In this document: piece by piece, positions 15,932 to 23,249 of the stretch
How positions within the stretch are numbered: position 1 is the first letter of the stretch
Layout of the letters: the number at the start of each line of letters is the position of its first letter
Assembly (NCBI GenBank): GCA_949283145.1
Contig: CASDRL010000018.1
Coordinates: forward strand, 1 to 58,273
Reading direction: 5' to 3'
DNA: 58,273 nt
Origin: an uncultured Clostridia bacterium
GTDB lineage: Bacteria > Bacillota > Clostridia > Christensenellales > CAG-917
Position numbers and translations under genes: made by a program
The notes under the pieces: generated by a model
Databases searched by the model: none
Seen by the model: only the letters and a program-made list of their open reading frames with translations
Told to the model about the DNA's origin: nothing

Positions 15932-16084
15932 CAAGAGGTGGCGTTCCTCGGCTTGTGGTGGCTTGTGGACGAGGTGCAATATGACCTCACCTCGGTGAAC
16001 CCGCAAGCGGCGGGAATGGGCGACTTTATGAAAAACGCGGTCGTGGAAGTCACGCTTATAGGAAGCGGGCGCGCGGCGGAATAG
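15932..16084 (+). pseudogene. 3' fragment of a phage-like gene
   Basis: An open frame of 50 codons (ending TAG at 16082-16084) without its own start. It reads like protein (contains AFLGLWWLVDEVQYDLT and FMKNAVVEVTLIGSG) and ends 8 bases before the next gene. It is probably the tail of a truncated structural gene from a lost prophage. No family is recognised. Confidence 0.4.
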
Positions 16085-16092
16085 GAGAGCAT

Positions 16093-16713
16093 ATGGACAT
16101 AGGCTTTTTATTCGGCTGGGCGAAAGAGCAAGGTGTAGACCTCCCGACCAAAGCAGACGGGAGCATAAACATCCCTGCGGCGTTCGCACTATACGACGAG
16201 TGGAAGAAGAAAGGCGGGAGCGGCAAAGCGAAAGACGACAACGGCGGGACGGACAGCAAAGGCGGAGGACAAGAAGACGCGCCCGATGTGGTGGAGCTGG
16301 ACGAGAACTCGGAACTCATGAAGCGCGTGGAGGGGCTTAAAGGAAGAGAGCGGACGAAAGCTATTGCGAATTATATTGTCGAAGTTTTAGGCGGACGTTC
16401 AATGACTTTACATGATGGGATAAGTGCCGTTGTAGATAATGCAGACTTAATTAAAATGGCACAGGACGCATTCCCACATGGCAGAGGGCTACGCAGGACG
16501 ACAGAATTGGGGGAAATAGCAAAAATAATAGACAACGCGCGGTATTCACACAGCGATTACAATGCAAGGCATAACAAATTCTCTGCATTTAGGTATTATG
16601 CTGTGAAAACTCGATATAAGGGGGAAGATGAAACCATTCTGCTTAATATTGGCAAGAACAAGTTTACGGGGAAATATAACTTCTATACAATCACTGTGGA
16701 CGATGACAAATAA
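16093..16713 (+). CDS. Phage-associated protein with BECR/LPD3-like C-terminal domain
   Basis: A 206-residue protein after an AGGAGA site. Residues 1-80 are Lys/Gly/Asp-rich, as in phage minor head proteins. From about residue 90 the sequence resembles the RelE/Barnase-EndoU-ColicinE5-type domains often fused to phage virion proteins (TELGEIAKIIDNARYSH, FSAFRYYAVKTRYKGEDETI, LLNIGKNKFTGKYNFYTI). The assignment is by overall pattern and is tentative. GC content falls sharply from about 16350, inside the gene, so the C-terminal half seems to have a different origin. With the fragment just upstream, this is the relic of a prophage or conjugative element. Confidence 0.6.
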   Translation: MDIGFLFGWAKEQGVDLPTKADGSINIPAAFALYDEWKKKGGSGKAKDDNGGTDSKGGGQEDAPDVVELDENSELMKRVEGLKGRERTKAIANYIVEVLGGRSMTLHDGISAVVDNADLIKMAQDAFPHGRGLRRTTELGEIAKIIDNARYSHSDYNARHNKFSAFRYYAVKTRYKGEDETILLNIGKNKFTGKYNFYTITVDDDK

Positions 16714-16716
16714 AAA

Positions 16717-16792
16717 AACTCCCACCCATCTAATTAGATGTTTCTTGGTGCGCGACATTACTCGGTGCTTGCCAAGTCCGCTGGCGGGAGTT
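16717..16792 (+). other. Multi-branched hairpin after the phage gene
   Basis: Outer arms AACTCCC (16717-16723) and GGGAGTT (16786-16792) enclose the palindrome ATCTAATTAGAT and a second hairpin bounded by CTTGG and CCAAG. It begins 3 bases after the stop codon. It could be a terminator or a small structured RNA. No long T-run follows. Confidence 0.4.
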
Positions 16793-16799
16793 CTTACAC

Positions 16800-17313
16800 C
16801 TTCATTATATGCAAAACGGCGGAAAAGTCAAGCCTTTGTGAAAAAAGGCAGGGAAACAACATGACGACACTACAAATAATCGGGCTTGTGTTGTTTATGC
16901 CGAACGGGAGCAACACGAACCGGCTCCAAAGCAATTCTTTTCGGCGCTTTTGCGCGGGCGAAACTTGCCAATATGTAAACTATTGCCTGCGTTTTGTCCG
17001 CACTAAATCATCCGAAAATCTCTTGCTTTGAAACGCGAAACTCGATCCGTGTTGTTTCCGTTCGGCATTGGGAGGCGTGCCGGGAGGGGACCCAGCCGAA
17101 AGAATTTTCGGTGGGGAAAGGAACTGCGGACCGAATGGGCAGCATTGCCACCAATGGCGGGAATGTGCGGGCGAGGTCATGCAGCGACGCGGGCGCGCTT
17201 TTCCTTTATGTGCTTACGAACGACAAGCGGCGGGAGCGACGGGAGGCGAAGTATGACGCAAAAAAAGTTCATCCAACCGATGGCGGGGGATTTTCAGGGG
17301 GGAAAGGTTTTGA
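16800..17313. other. Gene-poor stretch before pckG
   Basis: Only a 56-codon frame from ATG 16861 is worth noting. It has a hydrophobic start (LQIIGLVLF) but no good ribosome site, and I do not call it a gene. The remainder up to the promoter at 17314 shows no clear feature. Confidence 0.35.
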
Positions 17314-17342
17314 TTGACAGAGAGGGCGGCAGGGTTTAATAT
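17314..17342 (+). promoter_or_regulatory. Sigma-A promoter for pckG
   Basis: TTGACA (17314-17319) and TAATAT (17337-17342) are 17 bases apart. The ATG is at 17851, so the leader would be about 500 bases. Confidence 0.7.
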
Positions 17343-17429
17343 CTTTATTAAGTGCAGGCGCGAGTGTGGGCGCGCGGGACGCGCGTTTATATGATGACTG
17401 CAACTTAGATAAGCGCGTATGCGCGTGTG

Positions 17430-17720
17430 AACGCAAGCGGCGGACACAAGCAAGTGCAACCGCGGGAAGGGAACGCACGGGGCGATCGTGTGAACACAGC
17501 CCCAAGGCAAGACCGGAACGGCAGGCGGGATGCGCCGACCGGGAGAGCGGAGTGCCGCAAACGGCGAGTCCCTGCGGCGGAGTGCGCGATGTGTGCGCGG
17601 CGCAAGCCGCGGATACAAGCAAGTGCGACCGCGGAAGCGGAATGCACGAGGCGGTTGCGTGAAAGCAGCCTCAAGGCAAGCCCGGAACGGTTTGCGGGTT
17701 GCGCCGACCGGGAGGGCGGG
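17430..17720 (+). promoter_or_regulatory. Tandem structured repeats in the pckG leader
   Basis: Two 110-base units (17441-17550 and 17610-17719) repeat at a distance of 169. Between them, stems keep pairing while bases change: GGGGC/GCCCC in unit 1 is GAGGC/GCCTC in unit 2. Both share ACAAGCAAGTGC, CAAGGCAAG, CCGGAACGG and GCCGACCGGGAG. The arrangement resembles tandem aptamers or duplicated protein-binding hairpins. I do not recognise a known riboswitch. Confidence 0.5.
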
Positions 17721-17850
17721 CGTCCGAGCAAGCGGCGCATGCGACAGGCAGGAGTAGCGTCCAGAGAGGGCGCGGAGGGCGCGGGCGGTCTGCCCCTAAA
17801 ACAAGAATCAAAAACTGCGCGGGCGAGTCGTCCGTGCGTCGGAGGTAGAA

Positions 17851-19620
17851 ATGAAATTCGAAAACAAAGGCCTTCAGAATTTCGTCGACGAGAGCGTCGC
17901 TCTCTGCACGCCCGATAAGGTCGTGCTCATCGACGGCAGCGAGGAACAGCTCGAAGCGTTGAGAGCGGAAGCGTGCTCCACGGGCGAGATGATCAAGCTC
18001 AATCAGGAGCTTCTGCCCGGGTGCTATCTGCATCGCACCGCGGTCAACGACGTCGCGCGCGTCGAAGGACGCACCTTCATCTGCACCGAGAAGAAAGAGG
18101 ACGCCGGTCCCACCAACAACTGGATGCAGAAGGACGAGGCTTACAAGATGCTGAAAGGCATCTTCAAAGGCTCCATGAAGGGCAGGACGATGTATGTCAT
18201 CCCCTATTCCATGGGCGCGGTGGGTTCTCCCTTCTCCAAGATCGGCATCGAGCTTACGGACAGCATCTATGTCGTGCTCAATATGGCGATCATGACGCGT
18301 GTCGGTCAGAAGGTGCTGGACACCCTCGGTCCCGACGGCGACTTCGTGCGCGGTCTGCATTCCAAGGCGGACATCGACGAGGAGAAGAGGTACATCTGCC
18401 AATTCCCGGAGGACAACACCATCATGTCCGTCAACTCCGGCTACGGCGGTAACGTGCTGCTGGGCAAAAAGTGCTTCGCGCTGCGCATAGCGTCCTATCA
18501 GGGCAGACAGGAAGGGTGGCTTGCCGAGCATATGCTCATCCTGGGCGTCGAGAAACCGGACGGCGAGACGAAGTATATCGCGGCGGCATTCCCCTCCGCG
18601 TGCGGCAAGACCAACCTGGCGATGCTCATCCCTCCCAAGGAATTTGCGGAGAAGGGATATAAGGTGTTCACGGTCGGCGACGACATCGCGTGGATCAGAG
18701 TGGGCGCGGACGGCAGGCTTTACGCCATCAACCCCGAGAACGGCTTCTTCGGCGTCGCTCCCGGCACCAACGCCAAGTCCAACCCCAACGCGCTTGCCAC
18801 CACCCGCCGCGGCACCATCTTCACCAACGTGGTGCACAACCTCGAAAACAACACCGTGTGGTGGGAAGGGCTGGATAAGAATCCTCCCAAGAACGCCATC
18901 GACTGGAAGGGCAACCCCTGGACGGAAGAGGACAGGGCGAACGGCGTGAAGGGCGCGCATCCCAACTCCCGTTTCACCGCTCCCGCGAAGAACTGCCCCT
19001 GCATCTCTCCCGAGTTCGAGAATCCGCAGGGTGTGCCGCTCGACGCCATCGTGTTCGGCGGCAGGCGTGCAAAGACCGCGCCGCTGGTTTATGAGGCGCG
19101 CGACTGGGCACACGGCGTGTTCGTCGGCTCCATCATGGCGAGCGAGACCACCGCGGCGGCGAGCGGAGCAGTGGGCGTGGTGCGCCGCGATCCCATGGCG
19201 ATGCTGCCTTTCTGCGGCTACAACATGGGCGACTACTTCGCGCATTGGCTGGAAATGGGCGAGAAAGTCACCAAGAAGCCCAAGTTCTTCAACGTCAACT
19301 GGTTCAGGACGGACGAGGAAGGGCACTTCCTGTGGCCCGGCTTCGGCGACAACCTCCGCGTGCTGGATTGGATCCTGAGACGCACCGAGGGCAAGGCGGA
19401 CGCGGTGGAGACCCCCATCGGCTATGTGCCCCGTCCCGAGGACATCGACCTCAGCGGGCTTGACATGACCACGGAGGATGTGGCGGATCTGCTCACCGTG
19501 GACAAGGAGCTCTGGAAAGAGGACGCGGAGAACATCGAAGGCTTCTACGCCAAGTTCGGCGACAAGCTGCCCAAGGCGCTCGCGGACGAACTCGCGACCT
19601 TGAAGAAGAACCTCGAATGA
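17851..19620 (+). CDS. pckG: Phosphoenolpyruvate carboxykinase (GTP)
   Basis: A 589-residue GTP-type PEPCK that interconverts oxaloacetate + GTP and PEP + CO2 + GDP in the cytosol. The kinase-1a P-loop FPSACGKTNLAM has the reactive Cys251 and Lys253 typical of the GTP enzyme. The kinase-2 motif VGDDIAWI follows, the substrate region RYICQFPEDNTIMSVNSGYG lies near 180, and NNWM and a GVFVGSIMASE segment are present. Length is normal. GGAGGT lies 7 bases before the ATG. The 500-base leader with tandem repeats suggests RNA-level control. In fermenters it may run toward oxaloacetate for succinate or toward gluconeogenesis. Confidence 0.96.
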   Translation: MKFENKGLQNFVDESVALCTPDKVVLIDGSEEQLEALRAEACSTGEMIKLNQELLPGCYLHRTAVNDVARVEGRTFICTEKKEDAGPTNNWMQKDEAYKMLKGIFKGSMKGRTMYVIPYSMGAVGSPFSKIGIELTDSIYVVLNMAIMTRVGQKVLDTLGPDGDFVRGLHSKADIDEEKRYICQFPEDNTIMSVNSGYGGNVLLGKKCFALRIASYQGRQEGWLAEHMLILGVEKPDGETKYIAAAFPSACGKTNLAMLIPPKEFAEKGYKVFTVGDDIAWIRVGADGRLYAINPENGFFGVAPGTNAKSNPNALATTRRGTIFTNVVHNLENNTVWWEGLDKNPPKNAIDWKGNPWTEEDRANGVKGAHPNSRFTAPAKNCPCISPEFENPQGVPLDAIVFGGRRAKTAPLVYEARDWAHGVFVGSIMASETTAAASGAVGVVRRDPMAMLPFCGYNMGDYFAHWLEMGEKVTKKPKFFNVNWFRTDEEGHFLWPGFGDNLRVLDWILRRTEGKADAVETPIGYVPRPEDIDLSGLDMTTEDVADLLTVDKELWKEDAENIEGFYAKFGDKLPKALADELATLKKNLE

Positions 19621-19633
19621 CAGATCCTTCCTT

Positions 19634-19660
19634 TCCGTCCGCGCCGAGCGCGCGGACGGA
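19634..19660. terminator. GC-rich hairpin after pckG
   Basis: Arms TCCGTCCGCGC and GCGCGGACGGA with a 5-base loop, 14 bases after the pckG stop. No T-run follows, so it may stabilise the 3' end rather than terminate. The rest of 19661-19946 holds a second short GC hairpin and no gene. Confidence 0.45.
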
Positions 19661-19946
19661 GGGGAGAGCGGTGCGCCGCCGTGCGCGGCGCCTTTCCGCG
19701 GAAGCGGAGAGAGGGGAAATTCCGACGGTGACGTCGAATTTTCTTTTTGCCCGCCGCAGGACGGCGGGCGACAGGCGATATAGCCGATGATCGGCGAGTC
19801 CGGGCTGTGAAAAGCGCAGGAAATGCCGAGGACATTTGCGCGAAGGCGAACGCGAGCGATCGTGCCGTGCGCAGTATGTATATAGGGGGAAAAAGAGAGA
19901 AAATCCGCGCGGCGGGAGCCGTGCAAGCAAATAATAAGGAACATTT

Positions 19947-21590
19947 ATGGAACTGTACCAAAGATTTCTGACCGAAAAAGTTGACGCAAAAGGGCTGCTT
20001 ACGGGAATAGATTTCCACGCCCCCGACAACTTCAATTTCGGCTTCGACGTGGTCGACTACTACGGCACCGAGGAGCCGGAGAGAAGAGCCATGATTTGGG
20101 TGTCATCCGAGGGAGAGGAGAGGATCTTCACTTTCGGCGAGATGATGCGCAAGTCTGCACAAGCGGCAAACTATCTCAAAGCCCTCGGCATTAGCAAGGG
20201 GGACAGGGTCCTCCTGGTCCTCCGCCGACATTGGGAATTTTGGCCGATCATCGTCGCTCTTCACAAGCTGGGCGCCATCTGCATCCCCGCCACCGACCAG
20301 CTCAAAGAGAAAGATTTCGTGTACCGTTTCAACGCCGCGGGCGTGAAAGCCATCATCTGCACCACCACGGGCACCGTCATCGAAGAGGCGGAGAGTGCCG
20401 CGGAAAAGTGCCCGCAGGTCACCGTCAAGGTGTCCGCCGTGAGCGAGAGGGCGGGGTGGCACTTCTACAACGCCGAGTGCGAAGGGTATCCCGAGGTGTA
20501 CGAGCGCCCCACGGACGGCAGCGCGCCCATGCGGGACGAGATCATGCTGATGTACTTCACCTCCGGGACGACGGCTTATCCCAAGATCGCCGCGCATGAG
20601 CACACCTATGCGCTCGCGCACTTCCTCACCGCCAAATGGTGGCACAACGTGAGGAAGGACGGCATCCATTTCACCGTCGCGGAGACGGGGTGGGGGAAAG
20701 CCGTGTGGGGGAAACTCTACGGGCAATGGCTGTGCGGAGCGTGCGTTTTCACCTACGACTTCGAGCGCTTCGACCAGGAGAAGTTGCTGGGGATGATCGA
20801 GAAATACCGCATCACCACCTTCTGCGCGCCGCCCACCATCTACCGCTTTATGATCAAGGCGGATCTGAGCAAGCACGACCTCTCGTCGCTGGAATATATC
20901 ACCACGGCGGGGGAGGCGGTCAATCCCGAGGTGTTCAACCAGCTCAAAGCCGCGACGGGACATTCCCTGATGGAGGGCTTCGGGCAGACGGAGACCACGC
21001 TCACGGTGGCGAACCTCAAAGGTATGACGCCCAAGCCCGGCAGTATGGGCAAGCCCACGCCGATCTACAAGCTCAAGCTCGTGTCCGCGGACGGCAGCGA
21101 TACGCCCATGGGCGAGCCGGGGGAGATCTGCATCGACATCTCGGAAGGGAGACCTTACGGGCTCTTCCGCGAATATTACGGCGACAGCGAGAGCACGCAT
21201 CGTGCGATGCACGACGGGCTCTACCACACCGGGGATATGGCGTACAGCGATGAGGACGGCTACCTCTTCTTTGTGGGGAGGACGGACGACATCATCAAGT
21301 CCAGCGGCTACCGCATCGGGCCGTTCGAGATCGAGAGCGTGCTGATGGAGCATCCGGCGGTGCTGGAATGCGCGGTGACGGGGGTGCCGGATCCCACGAG
21401 AGGGCAGGTGGTCAAGGCGACGATCGTGCTCGTGAAAGGGTATGAGGCGTCGGAGGAATTGAAGAAAGAGATCCAGACTTTCGTGAAAAACCTGACCGCG
21501 CCGTACAAATATCCGAGGGTGATCGAGTTCGCGGAGGAGCTGCCGAAGACGATCTCGGGGAAGATCCGCAGGACGGAACTGAGAAAATAA
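19947..21590 (+). CDS. AMP-forming acyl-CoA synthetase
   Basis: A 547-residue ANL-superfamily ligase of the medium-chain/acetyl-CoA synthetase type, activating a carboxylate with ATP to an acyl-adenylate and then to acyl-CoA. The phosphate loop is FTSGTTAYPK (from Thr205), with Ala in place of the usual last Gly. Motif A5 is EGFGQTETTLT, and YHTGDMAYSDEDGY holds the ribose-binding Asp. GRTDDIIKSSGYRIGPFEIE is the hinge, and the catalytic Lys lies in LPKTISGKIRR. The substrate is not determinable. AAGGA precedes the ATG, and a clear terminator follows. Confidence 0.92.
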   Translation: MELYQRFLTEKVDAKGLLTGIDFHAPDNFNFGFDVVDYYGTEEPERRAMIWVSSEGEERIFTFGEMMRKSAQAANYLKALGISKGDRVLLVLRRHWEFWPIIVALHKLGAICIPATDQLKEKDFVYRFNAAGVKAIICTTTGTVIEEAESAAEKCPQVTVKVSAVSERAGWHFYNAECEGYPEVYERPTDGSAPMRDEIMLMYFTSGTTAYPKIAAHEHTYALAHFLTAKWWHNVRKDGIHFTVAETGWGKAVWGKLYGQWLCGACVFTYDFERFDQEKLLGMIEKYRITTFCAPPTIYRFMIKADLSKHDLSSLEYITTAGEAVNPEVFNQLKAATGHSLMEGFGQTETTLTVANLKGMTPKPGSMGKPTPIYKLKLVSADGSDTPMGEPGEICIDISEGRPYGLFREYYGDSESTHRAMHDGLYHTGDMAYSDEDGYLFFVGRTDDIIKSSGYRIGPFEIESVLMEHPAVLECAVTGVPDPTRGQVVKATIVLVKGYEASEELKKEIQTFVKNLTAPYKYPRVIEFAEELPKTISGKIRRTELRK

Positions 21591-21607
21591 CACGCGACTA
21601 CCCAATG

Positions 21608-21637
21608 AAAACGCCGCCCGCGCGGCGTTTTTCTTTT
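21608..21637 (+). terminator. Intrinsic terminator of the acyl-CoA synthetase gene
   Basis: Stem ACGCCGC/GCGGCGT with a CCGC loop, preceded by A's and followed by TTTTTCTTTT. Confidence 0.85.
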
Positions 21638-21638
21638 G

Positions 21639-21713
21639 CAATTAAACAATTGGGGACGGGGCAAAATTGTTTAAAAATTTGACAATTTTGCCCCGTCCCC
21701 AATTGTTTAATTG
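21639..21713. repeat. REP hairpin (REPIN), upstream copy
   Basis: Perfect long hairpin with arms AATTAAACAATTGGGGACGG-GGCAAAATTGT and complement around the centre TTAAAAATTTG. The copy at 22547 has the centre CAAATTTTTAA, the exact reverse complement, so the two copies are mirror images around the transposase gene. Confidence 0.85.
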
Positions 21714-21739
21714 ACAAGGGAGAGGAAAGATTGTATGAT
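21711..21739 (+). promoter_or_regulatory. Promoter of the RAYT gene
   Basis: TTGACA (21711-21716) and TATGAT (21734-21739) are 17 bases apart. The -35 box begins in the last bases of the REP hairpin. Confidence 0.7.
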
Positions 21740-21768
21740 CGGATCAGGCAAAAGAGGAGGGCAGGGAA

Positions 21769-22536
21769 ATGTCGAGATTGCCGCGCAAAGCGTTTGAGAC
21801 CAATTATTATCATGTCATCGTTCAGGGCATAGGAAAGGAAAAGATCTTTGAGCGGGGGTGGATGAAAGCCGAGTATCTGAATGACCTTGCTCTTTACAAA
21901 GATATCCACGAGATCAAGGTGCTGACCTATGTGGTGATGGACAATCATTGCCATATGCTGTTATATGCACCGGATGCCGCATCGCTCGGCGCATACATGC
22001 GCAGGGTGAACACCCGCTATGCTCAGTTTTATAATCACGCATGTGAAAGAGTGGGCTATGTGTTCCGCGACAGGTATAAAAGCCAGGCGATCTTCGACAA
22101 TGATTATTTGATAAACTGCATGGTTTATATACACAATAATCCTGTTAAAGTCGGAATCGTGCAAAATCCCGCCGATTATGCACATTCGGGGCTGCAATGT
22201 TATTACGGCAGGGCCGGTCTCGTGGATCGAGACGCGGCGGCAGAGTTTTTCGATGTCGATGCCGCAAATGTCGAAGCGGTGATGCAGGAAAAATCGGCGC
22301 AGGCGGATGTGTGGTGCCCGGAGTGGCTGGATGTGCCCGAGGAGAGCAGGAGCGCCGAGGAGATGATCGCGGATGTGGTGGCGCGCTGCGGCGTGGCGAA
22401 GGAGCTGTTGCGTTATGACAAGGAGAGGCTCAAGAAGGTTGTTGGGCGGCTGGAGGCTGCGGGTGTAAGGCAAGGAGAGATCGCGGAAGCGATCGGGATG
22501 TCAAGGGCGTCCTTGTGGGCGATGTTGAAAGAGTGA
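21769..22536 (+). CDS. REP-associated tyrosine transposase (Y1, IS200-like)
   Basis: A 255-residue RAYT-type single-strand transposase. The HUH-type motif is in VVMDNHCHMLLY near residues 55-66. The RAYT signature YIHNNPVKVGIVQNPADYAHS is near 122-142, with the catalytic Tyr region just before it. The extra C-terminal helix-turn-helix (QGEIAEAIGMSRASLWAM) is found in many RAYTs. Length is complete and no frameshift is seen, so it is probably active or recently active. It has its own promoter at the border of the left REP hairpin. Confidence 0.88.
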   Translation: MSRLPRKAFETNYYHVIVQGIGKEKIFERGWMKAEYLNDLALYKDIHEIKVLTYVVMDNHCHMLLYAPDAASLGAYMRRVNTRYAQFYNHACERVGYVFRDRYKSQAIFDNDYLINCMVYIHNNPVKVGIVQNPADYAHSGLQCYYGRAGLVDRDAAAEFFDVDAANVEAVMQEKSAQADVWCPEWLDVPEESRSAEEMIADVVARCGVAKELLRYDKERLKKVVGRLEAAGVRQGEIAEAIGMSRASLWAMLKE

Positions 22537-22546
22537 GTTTTTTGAT

Positions 22547-22617
22547 TTTAAACAATTGGGGACGGGGCAAAATTGTCAAATTTTTAAACAATTTTGCCCC
22601 GTCCCCAATTGTTTAAA
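22547..22617. repeat. REP hairpin (REPIN), downstream copy
   Basis: TTTAAACAATTGGGGACGGG arm plus complement, about 10 bases after the RAYT stop. Its centre is the reverse complement of that in the upstream copy. Confidence 0.85.
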
Positions 22618-23249
22618 AGAGAGGGGCGGAGGGGGCGGAAGGGAAAGATTAAAAAGGGGGAGGGGGTGAGGTGACTTTGGTTAAGGGGTTGAAAGGGGTG
22701 GGGGAGGAGTGGTAAGATTAGTTTGCATAAAGTATTCTGTGCATATGCGCGCTTTGCGCGCGCGTTTGGGGAACGCTGAGGGCTCAAACACCCGAAAGCA
22801 AAAAACTGAATCGCGATGCGTCGTCGTCAAGCGGCTGCCGAGCCGAGCAGGCACCCGAGCCATAAGGCGGGAGAGGATGTCAGGTCGTCAAGCCAATTGG
22901 GGACGGGGCAAAAATGTTTCAAGTGCGCGGTGCGCCCCGAAACATTCCGCAAAGAGCTTTTCCCCCCGTCCCCCTTCACCGCGAACGGGCGGGCGAGGCG
23001 GACGAAGGACAGCCGAAGCGGCACCCCGCGCGAGAGAGACCTCTCCCGGCGGGGCAGAAAAGCCGAAGCGGCGGCACCCGTCCCCCTTCACCGCGAAGGG
23101 GCGGGCGAGGCGGACGAAGGACAGCCGAAGCGGCGGGGAGCCGCGGGGCTGAAAGCGTGACCCGATACGCGCAGGCGCATAATGTGCGTGTGAGCGGAAT
23201 ATAAAGATTTTTGAAAGCAAAAGGGAAGTTGCTTTTGAGAGGTGGGATT
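22618..23249. other. Gene-free leader region with direct repeats and one REP arm
   Basis: A possible promoter TTGAAA (22689) / TAAGAT (22713) has 18-base spacing. A single REP arm is at 22894-22920. A direct repeat of about 57 bases (CCCTTCACCGCGAA...GACAGCCGAAGCGGC) occurs at 22966-23022 and 23077-23134. No coding frame is convincing. It lies between the RAYT unit and the giant surface gene. Confidence 0.45.

Larger units (their letters stand above)
21639..22617 (+). mobile_element. RAYT unit: transposase gene between inverted REP hairpins
   Basis: The transposase gene is bracketed by two ~71-75-base hairpins in inverted relation. A degenerate single REP arm (AATTGGGGACGGGGCAAAA) lies further right at 22894-22920. 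RAYT genes are known to sit among the REP sequences they mobilise. Confidence 0.75.

Noticed and set aside
15442..15984. 180-codon open frame between the M20 gene and the phage remnant
   Set aside because: Ser/Arg/Pro-rich, no ribosome site, and overlaps other equally long frames. It looks like chance.
16861..17031. 56-codon frame with a hydrophobic start
   Set aside because: Weak ribosome site, no homologue recognised, lies in decayed DNA.
17671..19944. Antisense frame of 757 codons over pckG
   Set aside because: Shadow of a strongly conserved enzyme gene. Composition is not protein-like.
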